A stretch of 64,000 nucleotides of DNA, taken from positions 5,469,001 to 5,533,000 of the forward strand of contig NZ_CP039690.1 of assembly GCF_005144885.1 (NCBI RefSeq), read 5' to 3'. Numbering within the stretch: the stretch's first letter is position 1; each line of letters opens with the position of its first letter. Under the pieces are notes generated by a model. It did not search any database, was not told where the DNA came from, and saw nothing but the letters and a program-made list of their open reading frames with translations. The position numbers and the translations under genes were made by a program. The DNA comes from Phreatobacter stygius (GTDB taxonomy: Bacteria; Pseudomonadota; Alphaproteobacteria; Rhizobiales; Phreatobacteraceae). Shown in pieces: positions 42,325-50,130 of this stretch.

Positions 42325-43989
42325 TCAGAACCGGGCTGCCGCCTGCACGAAGCCGCCATAGCGCTCGGTCCTGAAGTCCTGCGGCTGGGCAAAGCCGCCG
42401 GCCTCGACCTTGGCGGCATCGACACGGCCTGTGGTTGCCATGCGCCAGTAGCGGCCGCCGACGCCGATGCTGAAGGCAGGCGTCATCTGATAGCTGAGGA
42501 CCGCTTCCAGCTGCAGGCCGGAACGGCCGGTGCCGGTCTCCGGGATCGGCCCCGACAGGTCGAAGGGATTGATCCGGAGCCAGTGGGAATCCGTCGCGCT
42601 GAGCGCGACAAAGGGCAGCCAGGCGGCTTCGGCGGTCAGCTTCAGGCGGTCGGTGAACATCAGGTCGCCGGTCAGGCCCAGCCTCAGCGAATGCCAGTTG
42701 CTCTTCTGGGTGATCACCAGCACCTCGCCGGGAATCTGCCCCGGTGGGCAGATGTTCGAAGTGGTCGACCGGCAGCCCATGGCATTCAGCCGTTCACCGA
42801 GGAAGTGGTAGCCGACGAAACCGCCGAGGCGATAGCCTGGGCCTTGAAGAAAGCTGTAGCCGATATCGGCGCTGAAATAGCTGAAACGACCATCCTTGAG
42901 GTCGCTGACGGTGGACGAATAGGGGGTGATGAAGGGCGGGAAATCCTCGTCCTGCAGCCGGCCCGCGCCGATCTTGCCGGTGCCGGCGAAACCCTTGACG
43001 AACCAGCCGCTTGGCCGATGGTCGACGCGGAAGAAGCTTTCCGCCGCATGGCCGCCGAGATTGCCATAGGTCAGCCGCGATGCGAGGTCCGACCGGCTGT
43101 AATAGTGCAGGTCGTTGGCCGTGCTGCCGCTGCTGTACCAATATCTGAGGCCGGTCTCGACGGCGAAATCGGACGTGGCCCGCGCCGGGCCGAAGGCGCG
43201 CGCGCCGATCGCCGCCGGATCGAGACGATAGTTGAGGCCGGCCCGCAGGATATGGCCGGTGAGGCCGAACCGCGTGGTGGTCGCGAGCGGCACCGCCGGC
43301 GAGGCGAAGCCGAACAAGGCGGTGCCGCCGAGATCGTAATAGAGATATTCGAGCCGGGCCGAGAGCGTCTGGGTGAGGGCATAGTCGAGACCCGCGCCGG
43401 CGGCCCAGCCGACCCGCAGGTCGCGGTCGGCGCCGGCAACGGTCACATCCGGCAGGGCCACGCTGGATGTGACATTGACCTGGCCATAGGCGAGGCCGCC
43501 GGTGACATAGAGCAGCAGGCGTTCGGTCGGCGTGACGCCGAGCCTGAGCCGTGTCGTGGCGAGCCAGTCGAGCTTCTGGCGGAACGACGAGGCATAGGGG
43601 AGCCCGGCGCTGACCATGCCGCTGGCGCCGTTGCCGGGGCTCAGCGTCGTGACGGAGAAATCCTGCTCGAGGCCGAGGACGACAGGACCGATCCGGATAT
43701 GGGCGCCGATCTGGCCGCCGCCGATGAAGCCGGCGGAGCGGGCCTGGTGGGCCGCCGGGACCGCTGGATCCCCACCCGCCCAGTTGACGTCGGGAATGCC
43801 GGTGACACCGCTGCCGCCGCTCCCCCCGATGCCGCCGAAATGAACACCGAGATAGGGGCCGGCCCAGGGGGTTCCACCAGCTGGCGGCAGCGCCGGCAAG
43901 GCGGGGGGATCGGCTGCCCGCGCATCCTCCGGCGCCAAGGCCGAAGTCATGGCCGCGAGGCAAAGAGCTGCAAGCAGAGATTGTTTCAC
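42325..43989 (-). CDS. double-barrel outer-membrane protein (paralogue 2)
   Basis: About 554 aa, GTG start at 43989 behind GGGGG, signal peptide ending DARAAD. Its architecture is the same as the previous gene: Omp25-like barrel (WAGPYLGVHFGGIG, GFIGGGQIGAHIRIGPVVLG), then a second barrel starting DFAVETGLRYWYSSGS, with SGWFVKGFAGTGKIGAG and the C-terminal GGFVQAAARF. A proline-rich linker follows the signal. High similarity to paralogue 1 and the tandem position show a local duplication. Confidence 0.85.
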   Translation of the reverse strand: MKQSLLAALCLAAMTSALAPEDARAADPPALPALPPAGGTPWAGPYLGVHFGGIGGSGGSGVTGIPDVNWAGGDPAVPAAHQARSAGFIGGGQIGAHIRIGPVVLGLEQDFSVTTLSPGNGASGMVSAGLPYASSFRQKLDWLATTRLRLGVTPTERLLLYVTGGLAYGQVNVTSSVALPDVTVAGADRDLRVGWAAGAGLDYALTQTLSARLEYLYYDLGGTALFGFASPAVPLATTTRFGLTGHILRAGLNYRLDPAAIGARAFGPARATSDFAVETGLRYWYSSGSTANDLHYYSRSDLASRLTYGNLGGHAAESFFRVDHRPSGWFVKGFAGTGKIGAGRLQDEDFPPFITPYSSTVSDLKDGRFSYFSADIGYSFLQGPGYRLGGFVGYHFLGERLNAMGCRSTTSNICPPGQIPGEVLVITQKSNWHSLRLGLTGDLMFTDRLKLTAEAAWLPFVALSATDSHWLRINPFDLSGPIPETGTGRSGLQLEAVLSYQMTPAFSIGVGGRYWRMATTGRVDAAKVEAGGFAQPQDFRTERYGGFVQAAARF

Positions 43990-44082
43990 GTCACCCCCGC
44001 AACAATGCCCATGCGTAACAAGGCGGAACACCGTCGTCTGCCGTCAATTCGGCACGGCAGGGCTGCTGCTGAACCACGCGGA

Positions 44083-44104
44083 TCTACGCCATTTGCCGGA
44101 TTGC
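44083..44104 (-). promoter_or_regulatory. second copy of the barrel-gene upstream element
   Basis: It differs from 42272-42293 at a single position (CCGGAT for CCGTAT). The same distance to the GTG start in both genes supports a function in expression of the surface proteins. Confidence 0.5.
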
Positions 44105-44137
44105 CTTTGCGCCGTTTCGATTTCGCTTGACGTCCAA

Positions 44138-44179
44138 AATATGAGGATTTATCACATTACAAATGTGAGTTTCCCTCAT
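44138..44179. promoter_or_regulatory. palindromic operator upstream of the NmrA-like gene
   Basis: TCACATTACAAATGTGA (44152-44168) is a perfect 7-3-7 dyad. Outer arms ATGAGG (44141-44146) and CCTCAT (44174-44179) extend it. The left part, AATATGAGGATTTATCACA, matches the TetR promoter at 40443-40461 in 17 of 19 bases. It lies just upstream of the start codon at 44194, so repressor binding would block transcription. Confidence 0.6.
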
Positions 44180-44193
44180 GTTGGAGAGCGGCC

Positions 44194-45075
44194 ATGAATG
44201 CGATGAAAGCAGACAAGCAGATCGAGCCGGTCCTGGTCCCGGTCCTGGTCCCGGTCCTGGTCCCGGTCCTGGTCCTGGGCGGCACCGGCAAGACCGGCAG
44301 GCGGGTGGCTGAGGGCCTCGAGGCGCGCGGCGTCGCTGTGCGCATCGGTTCCCGGTCGGCGACGCCGGCCTTCGACTGGAACGACCAGGGGACCTGGGCC
44401 GCAGCGCTCGAGGGCGTGTCCGCCGCCTATATCGCCTATCATCCGGATCTCGCGGTGCCCGGGGCCGCCGCGGCGATCGAGGCCTTTATCGGCCGCGCGG
44501 TCGCCAGCGGGGTCACCCGGCTGGTGCTGCTCTCCGGCCGCGGCGAAGAAGAGGCCCAGCTCTGCGAAGCCATTCTGCAGGCCTCCGGCGCGGACTGGAC
44601 GATCCTCAGGGCGAGCTGGTTCAACCAGAATTTCAGCGAGGGCGCCTTCATCGAGGGCGTGCTGTCCGGCGAGATGACGCTGCCGGCAAATGATGTGGCG
44701 GAGCCCTTCGTCGATGCCGACGATATTGCCGATGCCGCGGTGGCGGCGCTCACCGAACCCGGGCATGCCGGCAAGCTCTATGAGTTGACCGGGCCGGATC
44801 TGCTGACCTTCGCCGAAGCCATCGCCATCATTGCCAAGACGGTCGGCCGAGAGATCCGCCATGTTCAGGTGCCCGTCGAAGACTATGTCGCCGCGGTCGC
44901 CGCCCAGAATCTGCCAGCCGACATCGTGTGGCTGGTGGGTTATCTGTTCTCGACCGTCCTCGACGGCCGCAATGCCTATCTGACCGGCGGGGTCGAGCAG
45001 GCGCTCGGCCGGCCGCCGCGCCGTTTCGCCGACTATGTTCGCAATGCCGCCGCCAGCGGCGTTTGGAACGTCTGA
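44194..45075 (+). CDS. NmrA-like NAD(P)-binding protein
   Basis: A 293-aa atypical SDR of the NmrA/HSCARG type. After an N-terminal repeat (four PVLV units) comes the dinucleotide motif LGGTGKTGRR at about 29-38, then LVLLSGRGEEEAQ and WTILRASWFNQNF, typical of quinone- or NADP-sensing members. No YxxxK is visible, as usual here. GGAGAG precedes ATG 44194. The gene lies under a dyad shared with the TetR promoter and is followed by a DUF1772 gene 83 bp later. Confidence 0.88.
   Translation: MNAMKADKQIEPVLVPVLVPVLVPVLVLGGTGKTGRRVAEGLEARGVAVRIGSRSATPAFDWNDQGTWAAALEGVSAAYIAYHPDLAVPGAAAAIEAFIGRAVASGVTRLVLLSGRGEEEAQLCEAILQASGADWTILRASWFNQNFSEGAFIEGVLSGEMTLPANDVAEPFVDADDIADAAVAALTEPGHAGKLYELTGPDLLTFAEAIAIIAKTVGREIRHVQVPVEDYVAAVAAQNLPADIVWLVGYLFSTVLDGRNAYLTGGVEQALGRPPRRFADYVRNAAASGVWNV
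44227..44274 (+). repeat. 12-bp tandem repeat inside the NmrA-like gene
   Basis: Four perfect copies of CCGGTCCTGGTC, encoding PVLV four times, directly before the Rossmann strand VLVLGGTG. The last PVLV overlaps the natural first beta strand, so the repeat looks like slippage expansion of that strand. Because the unit is 12 bp, copy-number changes keep the frame. Confidence 0.85.
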
Positions 45076-45158
45076 ACATCACCGCCCTGATCCGCTCCGT
45101 TCCGGCAGGCGCGGACACCCTCTTGGACATGACACCCTTTTGGAGATGGAGCATTGCC

Positions 45159-45665
45159 ATGATCGACCGCAGTCTCTTCGCGCTCACCTTTGCCGCCGCT
45201 CTCGGCAGCGGCGTGATCGGCGGCACCTTCTTCGGTTTCTCGGCCTTCATCATGCAGGCGCTTGGCCGCATTCCGCCGCTGGCCGGCATGGCGGCGATGC
45301 GGTCGATCAATATCGTCGTGATCAACCCGGTTTTCCTGGGCGCCTTCATCGGCACGGCGGTGATCGCCGCCTTGCTGACGGTCACCGCGCTGTTCCGCTG
45401 GTCCGAGCCTGGCGCGGCCTGGCTCGTCGCCGGCTGCCTGCTCTATGTCGTCGGCACCTTCGTGGTGACGATGGTCTTCAACGTGCCGTTGAACGACGCC
45501 CTGGAGGCGGTCCAGCCGGAGAGCCCCGAGGGTGCGGCGCTGTGGACCCGCTACCTCACCGATTGGACGATGTGGAACACCGTCCGGACCTGGGCCGGCC
45601 TGGCCGCGGCCGCGGCGCTCACCGTGTCTCTCTGTTTGCAGTTCCGCAGCATCGCCGGGGCTTGA
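45159..45665 (+). CDS. DUF1772 membrane protein
   Basis: A 168-aa protein with four hydrophobic segments and the DUF1772 (anthrone-oxygenase-like) pattern: ALGSGVIGGTFFGFSAFIMQ, INIVVINPVFLGAFIGTAV, FNVPLNDAL and WTRYLTDWTMWNTVRTW. It is commonly found beside NmrA-like or TetR genes. ATG 45159 follows TGGAG; an ATG at 45129 is possible. It is probably co-transcribed with the NmrA-like gene. Confidence 0.85.
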   Translation: MIDRSLFALTFAAALGSGVIGGTFFGFSAFIMQALGRIPPLAGMAAMRSINIVVINPVFLGAFIGTAVIAALLTVTALFRWSEPGAAWLVAGCLLYVVGTFVVTMVFNVPLNDALEAVQPESPEGAALWTRYLTDWTMWNTVRTWAGLAAAAALTVSLCLQFRSIAGA

Positions 45666-45828
45666 GGGCCTGCGGGATATCCAATGCCGTGCAGATGATT
45701 GGGCCGCGCGAATGAATTTTCTCATTCTCGCGGCCCAGCGGCATTTTCCGTGCGTCGACCGGTACCCAAGCCGCCAGGAAATGCTCTACCGTCCGGCTCC
45801 CTGCCGCAGAGATTCTAAGGGAGATGCC

Positions 45829-46869
45829 GTGGCCGAGGTCGAATTATCGGGTGTGACCAAGGCCTTCAGCGGGCAGGCCGCGGTGAACGACGTGTCGTTT
45901 GCGGTCGCCGCCGGCCATCTCGTCGCCCTGCTCGGGCCATCCGGCTGCGGCAAGTCGACGACGCTGAGATTGATCGCGGGGCTGGAGCAGTCCACCGCCG
46001 GCACCATCAAGATCTCGGGGCGCGACGTGACCCATACGGCGCCCGCCGAGCGCGGCGTCTCCATGGTGTTCCAGAGCTACGCGCTGTTCCCGCATCTGAG
46101 CGTCGAACAGAACATCCTGTTCGGCCTCGAGGTGCGCAAGGTGCCGAAGCCGGAGCGTATCGCACGGCTGAAGCGGGCGGTCGGCATCCTCGGCCTCGAC
46201 CAGCTGCTCGACCGCAAACCCTCGCAACTGTCCGGCGGCCAGCAGCAGCGCGTCGCACTTGGCCGCGCCATCGTCGCCGAGACGCCGGTCTGCCTGATGG
46301 ACGAGCCCTTGTCCAACCTCGACGCGCAGCTTCGCCTCGACATGCGCCGCGAGATCCGCGCGCTGCAGCGCCGGCTCGGCGTCACCATGATCTATGTCAC
46401 CCATGATCAGGTCGAGGCCATGACCATGGCCGATCGGATCGTGCTGATGCGGTCGGGCCATGTCGAACAGCACGGCACGCCGGAAGAGCTCTATGGCCGG
46501 CCGGCGACCGTCTTCACGGCGCGTTTCATTGGCACGCCGCCGATGAATGTGCTGCCCTTGGCGGCGCTGGGCGAGGCGGCCGCGCGCTTCGCGCCCGATG
46601 GCCGCGATGCCTCGACCGTCTCGCTCGGGGTTAGGCCCGAGCATGTCCGCCTGAGCGACACCGGCATTCACGCGACCGTCACGGCGGTCGAATATCTCGG
46701 CGCCGACAGCCTCATCGATGCGCGCATCGGCGACGGAGCGCTGGCGGCATCCTTTGTGGTGCGCGTGCCGGGCAAGGTCGCCGCCGGCGAGGGCGGCAGG
46801 CTCGGCCTCGACTGGGATGTGGCCGACACCCACCATTTCGATACGGCAAGCGGGCGGCGGATCGCCTAG
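45829..46869 (+). CDS. CUT1-type ABC importer, ATP-binding protein (UgpC/MalK-like)
   Basis: A 346-aa ATPase, GTG start behind AAGGGAG. Walker [11 protein letters not shown]-loop FQSYALFPH, signature LSGGQQQRV, Walker B VCLMDEPLSNLD and H-loop YVTHDQVEAMT are all intact. The C-terminal TOBE-like domain (VRPEHVRLSD onward) is that of sugar or glycerophosphate importers. It heads the five-gene run to 50970. The open frame upstream of the GTG overlaps the previous gene and is not conserved. Confidence 0.9.
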   Translation: MAEVELSGVTKAFSGQAAVNDVSFAVAAGHLVALLGPSGCGKSTTLRLIAGLEQSTAGTIKISGRDVTHTAPAERGVSMVFQSYALFPHLSVEQNILFGLEVRKVPKPERIARLKRAVGILGLDQLLDRKPSQLSGGQQQRVALGRAIVAETPVCLMDEPLSNLDAQLRLDMRREIRALQRRLGVTMIYVTHDQVEAMTMADRIVLMRSGHVEQHGTPEELYGRPATVFTARFIGTPPMNVLPLAALGEAAARFAPDGRDASTVSLGVRPEHVRLSDTGIHATVTAVEYLGADSLIDARIGDGALAASFVVRVPGKVAAGEGGRLGLDWDVADTHHFDTASGRRIA

Positions 46870-46926
46870 CCTCGGACGAAAAACCCGATAAGCTCGCCGG
46901 CAAACAAAAACACGGGAGGACTGAGC

Positions 46927-48225
46927 ATGACCCGATCCATCGACCGCCGCGCCGTTCTGCAGGGCGCTGCAGCCATCGCTGCCGCTACCGTCGCGGCACC
47001 GGCTTTGGCACAGGCGCGCACCGAAGTGTCGTTTTTCTATCCCGTCGCCGTCGGCGGCCCGATCACCAGGCTGATCGACAGCTTCGCCGCCGATTTCGAG
47101 AAGGAAAATCCCTCGATCGCGCTGAAGCCGATCTATGCCGGCACCTATCAGGAAACCATCGTCAAGGCGCTGACCGCGCATAAGAGCGGCACGCCGCCGG
47201 TGACCTCGGTGCTCCTGTCCACCGACATGTTCACCCTGATCGACGAAGAGGCCATCGTGCCCTTCGACGATTTCATCCGCACCGATGCCGACAAGGCCTG
47301 GCTGAAGAGCTTCTTTCCGGGCTTCATGGAAAACAGCCAGACCGAGGGCAAGACCTGGGGCATTCCGTTTCAGCGCTCCACCGTGGTGCTCTATTGGAAC
47401 AAGGAGGCCTTCAAGGAGGCTGGCCTCGACCCGGACAAGCCGCCGGCCACCTGGGCCGAGCAGGTCGCCTTCGCCGAGAAGCTGACCAGGCGCGACGGCG
47501 GCAACACCACCCAGTGGGGCCTGCAGATCCCGGCCTCGGGCTTCCCCTATTGGCTGTTCCAGGGATTGACGACCCAGGCCGGCGCGATCCTGATGAACAG
47601 TGCCGGCAATCGCACCGCCTATGATGCGCCCGAAGTCATCGAAGCGCTGCAATATTGGGTCGACCTGTCGCGGAAGCACAAGGTTCACCCCACCGGCATC
47701 GTCGAATGGGGCACCACGCCGCGCGATTTCTTCGAGCGCAAATGCGCGATGATGTGGACCACCACGGGCAACCTGACGAGCGTGCGCGCCAACGCCAAAT
47801 TCCCCTTCGGGGTCGGCATGCTGCCGGCCGGCAAGCGGCGCGGCAGCCCGACCGGCGGCGGCAATTTCTACCTGTCCAAGAAGGTCTCCAAGGCCGAGCA
47901 GGAGGCCGCCTTCAAGTTCATCCAATGGATCACCACGCCGGAACGGGCCGCCAAATGGGGCATCGACACCGGTTATGTCGCGACCCGCAAGGACAGCTGG
48001 GACACGCCTGAGATGAAGGCCTATGTCGCCGGCTTCCCGGCCGCGGCGGTCGCCCGCGACCAGCTGGAATTCGCGGTCGCCGAGCTCTCCACCCACGAGA
48101 ACCAGCGCGTCACCAAGGCACTCAATGACGGGCTCCAGGCAGCGCTCACCGGCACCAAGACGCCGGAGGCGGCCATGAAGGACGCGCAGGCCGAGGCCGA
48201 GCGGATTCTCAGGGCCTATCGGTGA
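46927..48225 (+). CDS. CUT1-type ABC importer, substrate-binding protein (UgpB-like)
   Basis: A 432-aa extracellular solute-binding protein. A twin-arginine leader (SIDRRAVLQGAAAIAAATVA) ends APALAQA. The mature part resembles UgpB: VSFFYPVAVGGPITRLIDS at the start, NKEAFKEAGLDPDKPPATW, and FGVGMLPAGKRRGSPTGGGN. That last segment, with GGGN, is typical of glycerol-3-phosphate-type binders. GGGAGGA precedes the ATG. A strong hairpin follows the stop. Confidence 0.9.
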   Translation: MTRSIDRRAVLQGAAAIAAATVAAPALAQARTEVSFFYPVAVGGPITRLIDSFAADFEKENPSIALKPIYAGTYQETIVKALTAHKSGTPPVTSVLLSTDMFTLIDEEAIVPFDDFIRTDADKAWLKSFFPGFMENSQTEGKTWGIPFQRSTVVLYWNKEAFKEAGLDPDKPPATWAEQVAFAEKLTRRDGGNTTQWGLQIPASGFPYWLFQGLTTQAGAILMNSAGNRTAYDAPEVIEALQYWVDLSRKHKVHPTGIVEWGTTPRDFFERKCAMMWTTTGNLTSVRANAKFPFGVGMLPAGKRRGSPTGGGNFYLSKKVSKAEQEAAFKFIQWITTPERAAKWGIDTGYVATRKDSWDTPEMKAYVAGFPAAAVARDQLEFAVAELSTHENQRVTKALNDGLQAALTGTKTPEAAMKDAQAEAERILRAYR

Positions 48226-48244
48226 AGGGGAACAGCGCAAATCA

Positions 48245-48267
48245 ACCCTCTCCCTCTGGGAGAGGGT
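48245..48267. repeat. perfect 10-bp hairpin between binding-protein and permease genes
   Basis: ACCCTCTCCC, loop TCT, GGGAGAGGGT, located 20 bp after the binding-protein stop and 56 bp before the permease start. Hairpins at this place in sugar-importer operons (malE-malF in E. coli) protect the upstream message and lower downstream expression. The same core occurs elsewhere in the window, so it is also a dispersed element. Confidence 0.75.
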
Positions 48268-48322
48268 CGTTTCGTCAGGGCTATTCACGCTGCCGTTCGG
48301 GTTCGGTGCAGGCCGCGGCAAC

Positions 48323-49204
48323 ATGACCTCTTCGGCCAACCGCACCTGGACCCATGCCTGGCTGATGCTGGCGCCCTCGCTCGCGCTTCTGGCGCTGTTC
48401 ACCCATTGGCCTGCCATCGCCACCTTCATCGACAGCTTCTATTCGACGCCCCGGCCGCGCCGGCCCTCGCGCTTCGTCGGCATGGACAATTTTGAGCAGA
48501 TGCTGACCGATCCGGTGTTCTGGCAGGCCATGTCGAACAATTTCTGGTTCGCTGTCGGCACTATTCCCGTGTCGATCGCGCTGGCGCTGCTGATGGCCAT
48601 CTGGGTCAATGACAAGATCGCCGGGCGGACCCTGGCGCGCATGGCCTTTTTCACGCCGACCGTGCTGCCGATGATCGCGGTCGCCAATATCTGGCTGTTC
48701 TTCTACACGCCGCAATATGGCCTGCTGGCCCAGGTGCTCGGCGCCTTCGGCATGAATTCGCCGAACTGGCTCGGCTCCAAGGACACCGCGCTGTTCGCGG
48801 TCACCGTGGTGGCGGTCTGGAAGGAGGCGGGCTTCTTCATGATCTTTTATCTCGCCGCCCTGCAGACCGTGTCGCCGAGCCTTGCCGAGGCGGCGGCGCT
48901 GGAAGGCGCCTCGCGCTGGACCTATTTTCGGCGTGTCCAGTTTCCCTTGTTGATGCCGACCACGCTGTTCGTGCTGGTCAACGCGGTGATCGGCGCCTTT
49001 CGCACCATCGACCACATCTTCGTCATGACCCGCGGCGGTCCCGACAACGCCACCGCGCTCCTGCTCTATTACATCTACCAGGTTGGCTTCAGCTTCTGGG
49101 ACACCGGTTATGCCGCGGCGCTCACCGTCGTGCTGCTGGCTCTTCTCGGCCTCATCGCGCTCGTCCAATACGGCCTGCTCGAACGGCGGATCCATTATCG
49201 ATGA
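48323..49204 (+). CDS. CUT1-type ABC importer, permease (UgpA-like)
   Basis: A 293-aa permease with six transmembrane helices. The EAA loop reads LAEAAALEGASRWTYFRRVQ then FPLLMPTTLFV, close to UgpA. The segment RFVGMDNFEQMLTDPVFWQA is typical of the CUT1 group. The stop overlaps the first ATG of a 16-bp tandem repeat leading to the next permease gene. Confidence 0.92.
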   Translation: MTSSANRTWTHAWLMLAPSLALLALFTHWPAIATFIDSFYSTPRPRRPSRFVGMDNFEQMLTDPVFWQAMSNNFWFAVGTIPVSIALALLMAIWVNDKIAGRTLARMAFFTPTVLPMIAVANIWLFFYTPQYGLLAQVLGAFGMNSPNWLGSKDTALFAVTVVAVWKEAGFFMIFYLAALQTVSPSLAEAAALEGASRWTYFRRVQFPLLMPTTLFVLVNAVIGAFRTIDHIFVMTRGGPDNATALLLYYIYQVGFSFWDTGYAAALTVVLLALLGLIALVQYGLLERRIHYR

Positions 49205-49248
49205 GTCAGTCCTGCGATGAGTCAGTCCTGCGATGAGTCAGTCCTGCG
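49201..49248 (+). repeat. three 16-bp repeats, each carrying a start codon
   Basis: ATGAGTCAGTCCTGCG is repeated three times (49201, 49217, 49233) and the fourth ATGAGT (49249) is the true start of the next permease. The first ATG overlaps the previous stop (ATGA). Because 16 is not a multiple of 3, the ATGs at 49201, 49217 and 49233 each open short frames ending at 49236, 49252 and 49256. Confidence 0.9.
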
Positions 49249-50076
49249 ATGAGTGACGTCTACGCCCCGCGCGGCCTCGCCCGCATCCTGGAGACGGCTG
49301 GCGCCTGGCTGCTCGCGCTGCTTTGGATCGCGCCGCTGGCCTATGCGGTGTGGACGGCGTTCCATCCGCCGGAATTTTCCACCCGGTTCGAGCTGTTCGC
49401 GCCGCTCACCCTCGAAAACTTCGCCCGGGCCTGGGAAGCCGCTCCCTTCGCCCGCTATTTCCTCAACACCTTCGTGCTGGTGACGGTGATCCTGGCTTGC
49501 CAGCTGGTGCTCTGCACGCTCGCGGCCTTCGCCTTCGCCCGTTATGCGTTTCCCGGACAGACGCTGGTCTTCGCCCTGGTGCTGGCGCAGCTGATGATCA
49601 TGCCCGACGTCTTGATCGTCGAGAACTACCGGACCATGGGCCGCATCGGCATCCTGGATTCGATTCCCGCCATCGGCTTGCCCTACATGGCCTCGGCCTT
49701 CGGCATCTTCCTGTTACGCCAGACCTTCAAGACGGTGCCCCGGGAGCTCGACGATGCCGCCCGCGTCGAGGGTGCAACCCCGCTCCAGGTGCTCTGGCGC
49801 GTCTATGTGCCGCTCGGGCGGCCGGTTTATGTCGCCTATGGCCTGGTCTCGGTCAGCTATCACTGGAACAATTTCCTCTGGCCGCTGATCGTCACCAATT
49901 CGGTCGAGGCGCGCCCGCTCACCGTTGGCCTGCAGGTGTTCTCCTCCACCGACCAGGGCGTCGACTGGTCGATCATCTGCGCGGCGACGCTGCTCACCGC
50001 CGCGCCGCTGCTGATCGGCTTCCTGCTGTTCCAGCGCCAGTTCGTGCAGAGCTTCATGCGGGCGGGAATCAAGTGA
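49249..50076 (+). CDS. CUT1-type ABC importer, permease (UgpE-like)
   Basis: A 275-aa permease with six transmembrane helices. The EAA loop is VPRELDDAARVEGATPLQVL then WRVYVPLGRP, and the pattern SYHWNNFLWPLIVTNS is that of the UgpE/MalG group. The start is the last ATG of a 16-bp repeat array; there is no ordinary ribosome site, so translation may depend on coupling with the upstream gene. Confidence 0.9.
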   Translation: MSDVYAPRGLARILETAGAWLLALLWIAPLAYAVWTAFHPPEFSTRFELFAPLTLENFARAWEAAPFARYFLNTFVLVTVILACQLVLCTLAAFAFARYAFPGQTLVFALVLAQLMIMPDVLIVENYRTMGRIGILDSIPAIGLPYMASAFGIFLLRQTFKTVPRELDDAARVEGATPLQVLWRVYVPLGRPVYVAYGLVSVSYHWNNFLWPLIVTNSVEARPLTVGLQVFSSTDQGVDWSIICAATLLTAAPLLIGFLLFQRQFVQSFMRAGIK

Positions 50077-50130
50077 TAGCGAGGCATTGAGATCAATGCA
50101 GTCTTCGCCGGAACAGACGAGCTCAATTCT

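Noticed and set aside
45844-48429. An 861-codon open frame on the minus strand
   Set aside because: It is antisense to the ABC ATPase and binding-protein genes, which have complete motifs; the frame has the low-complexity composition of a GC-rich shadow.
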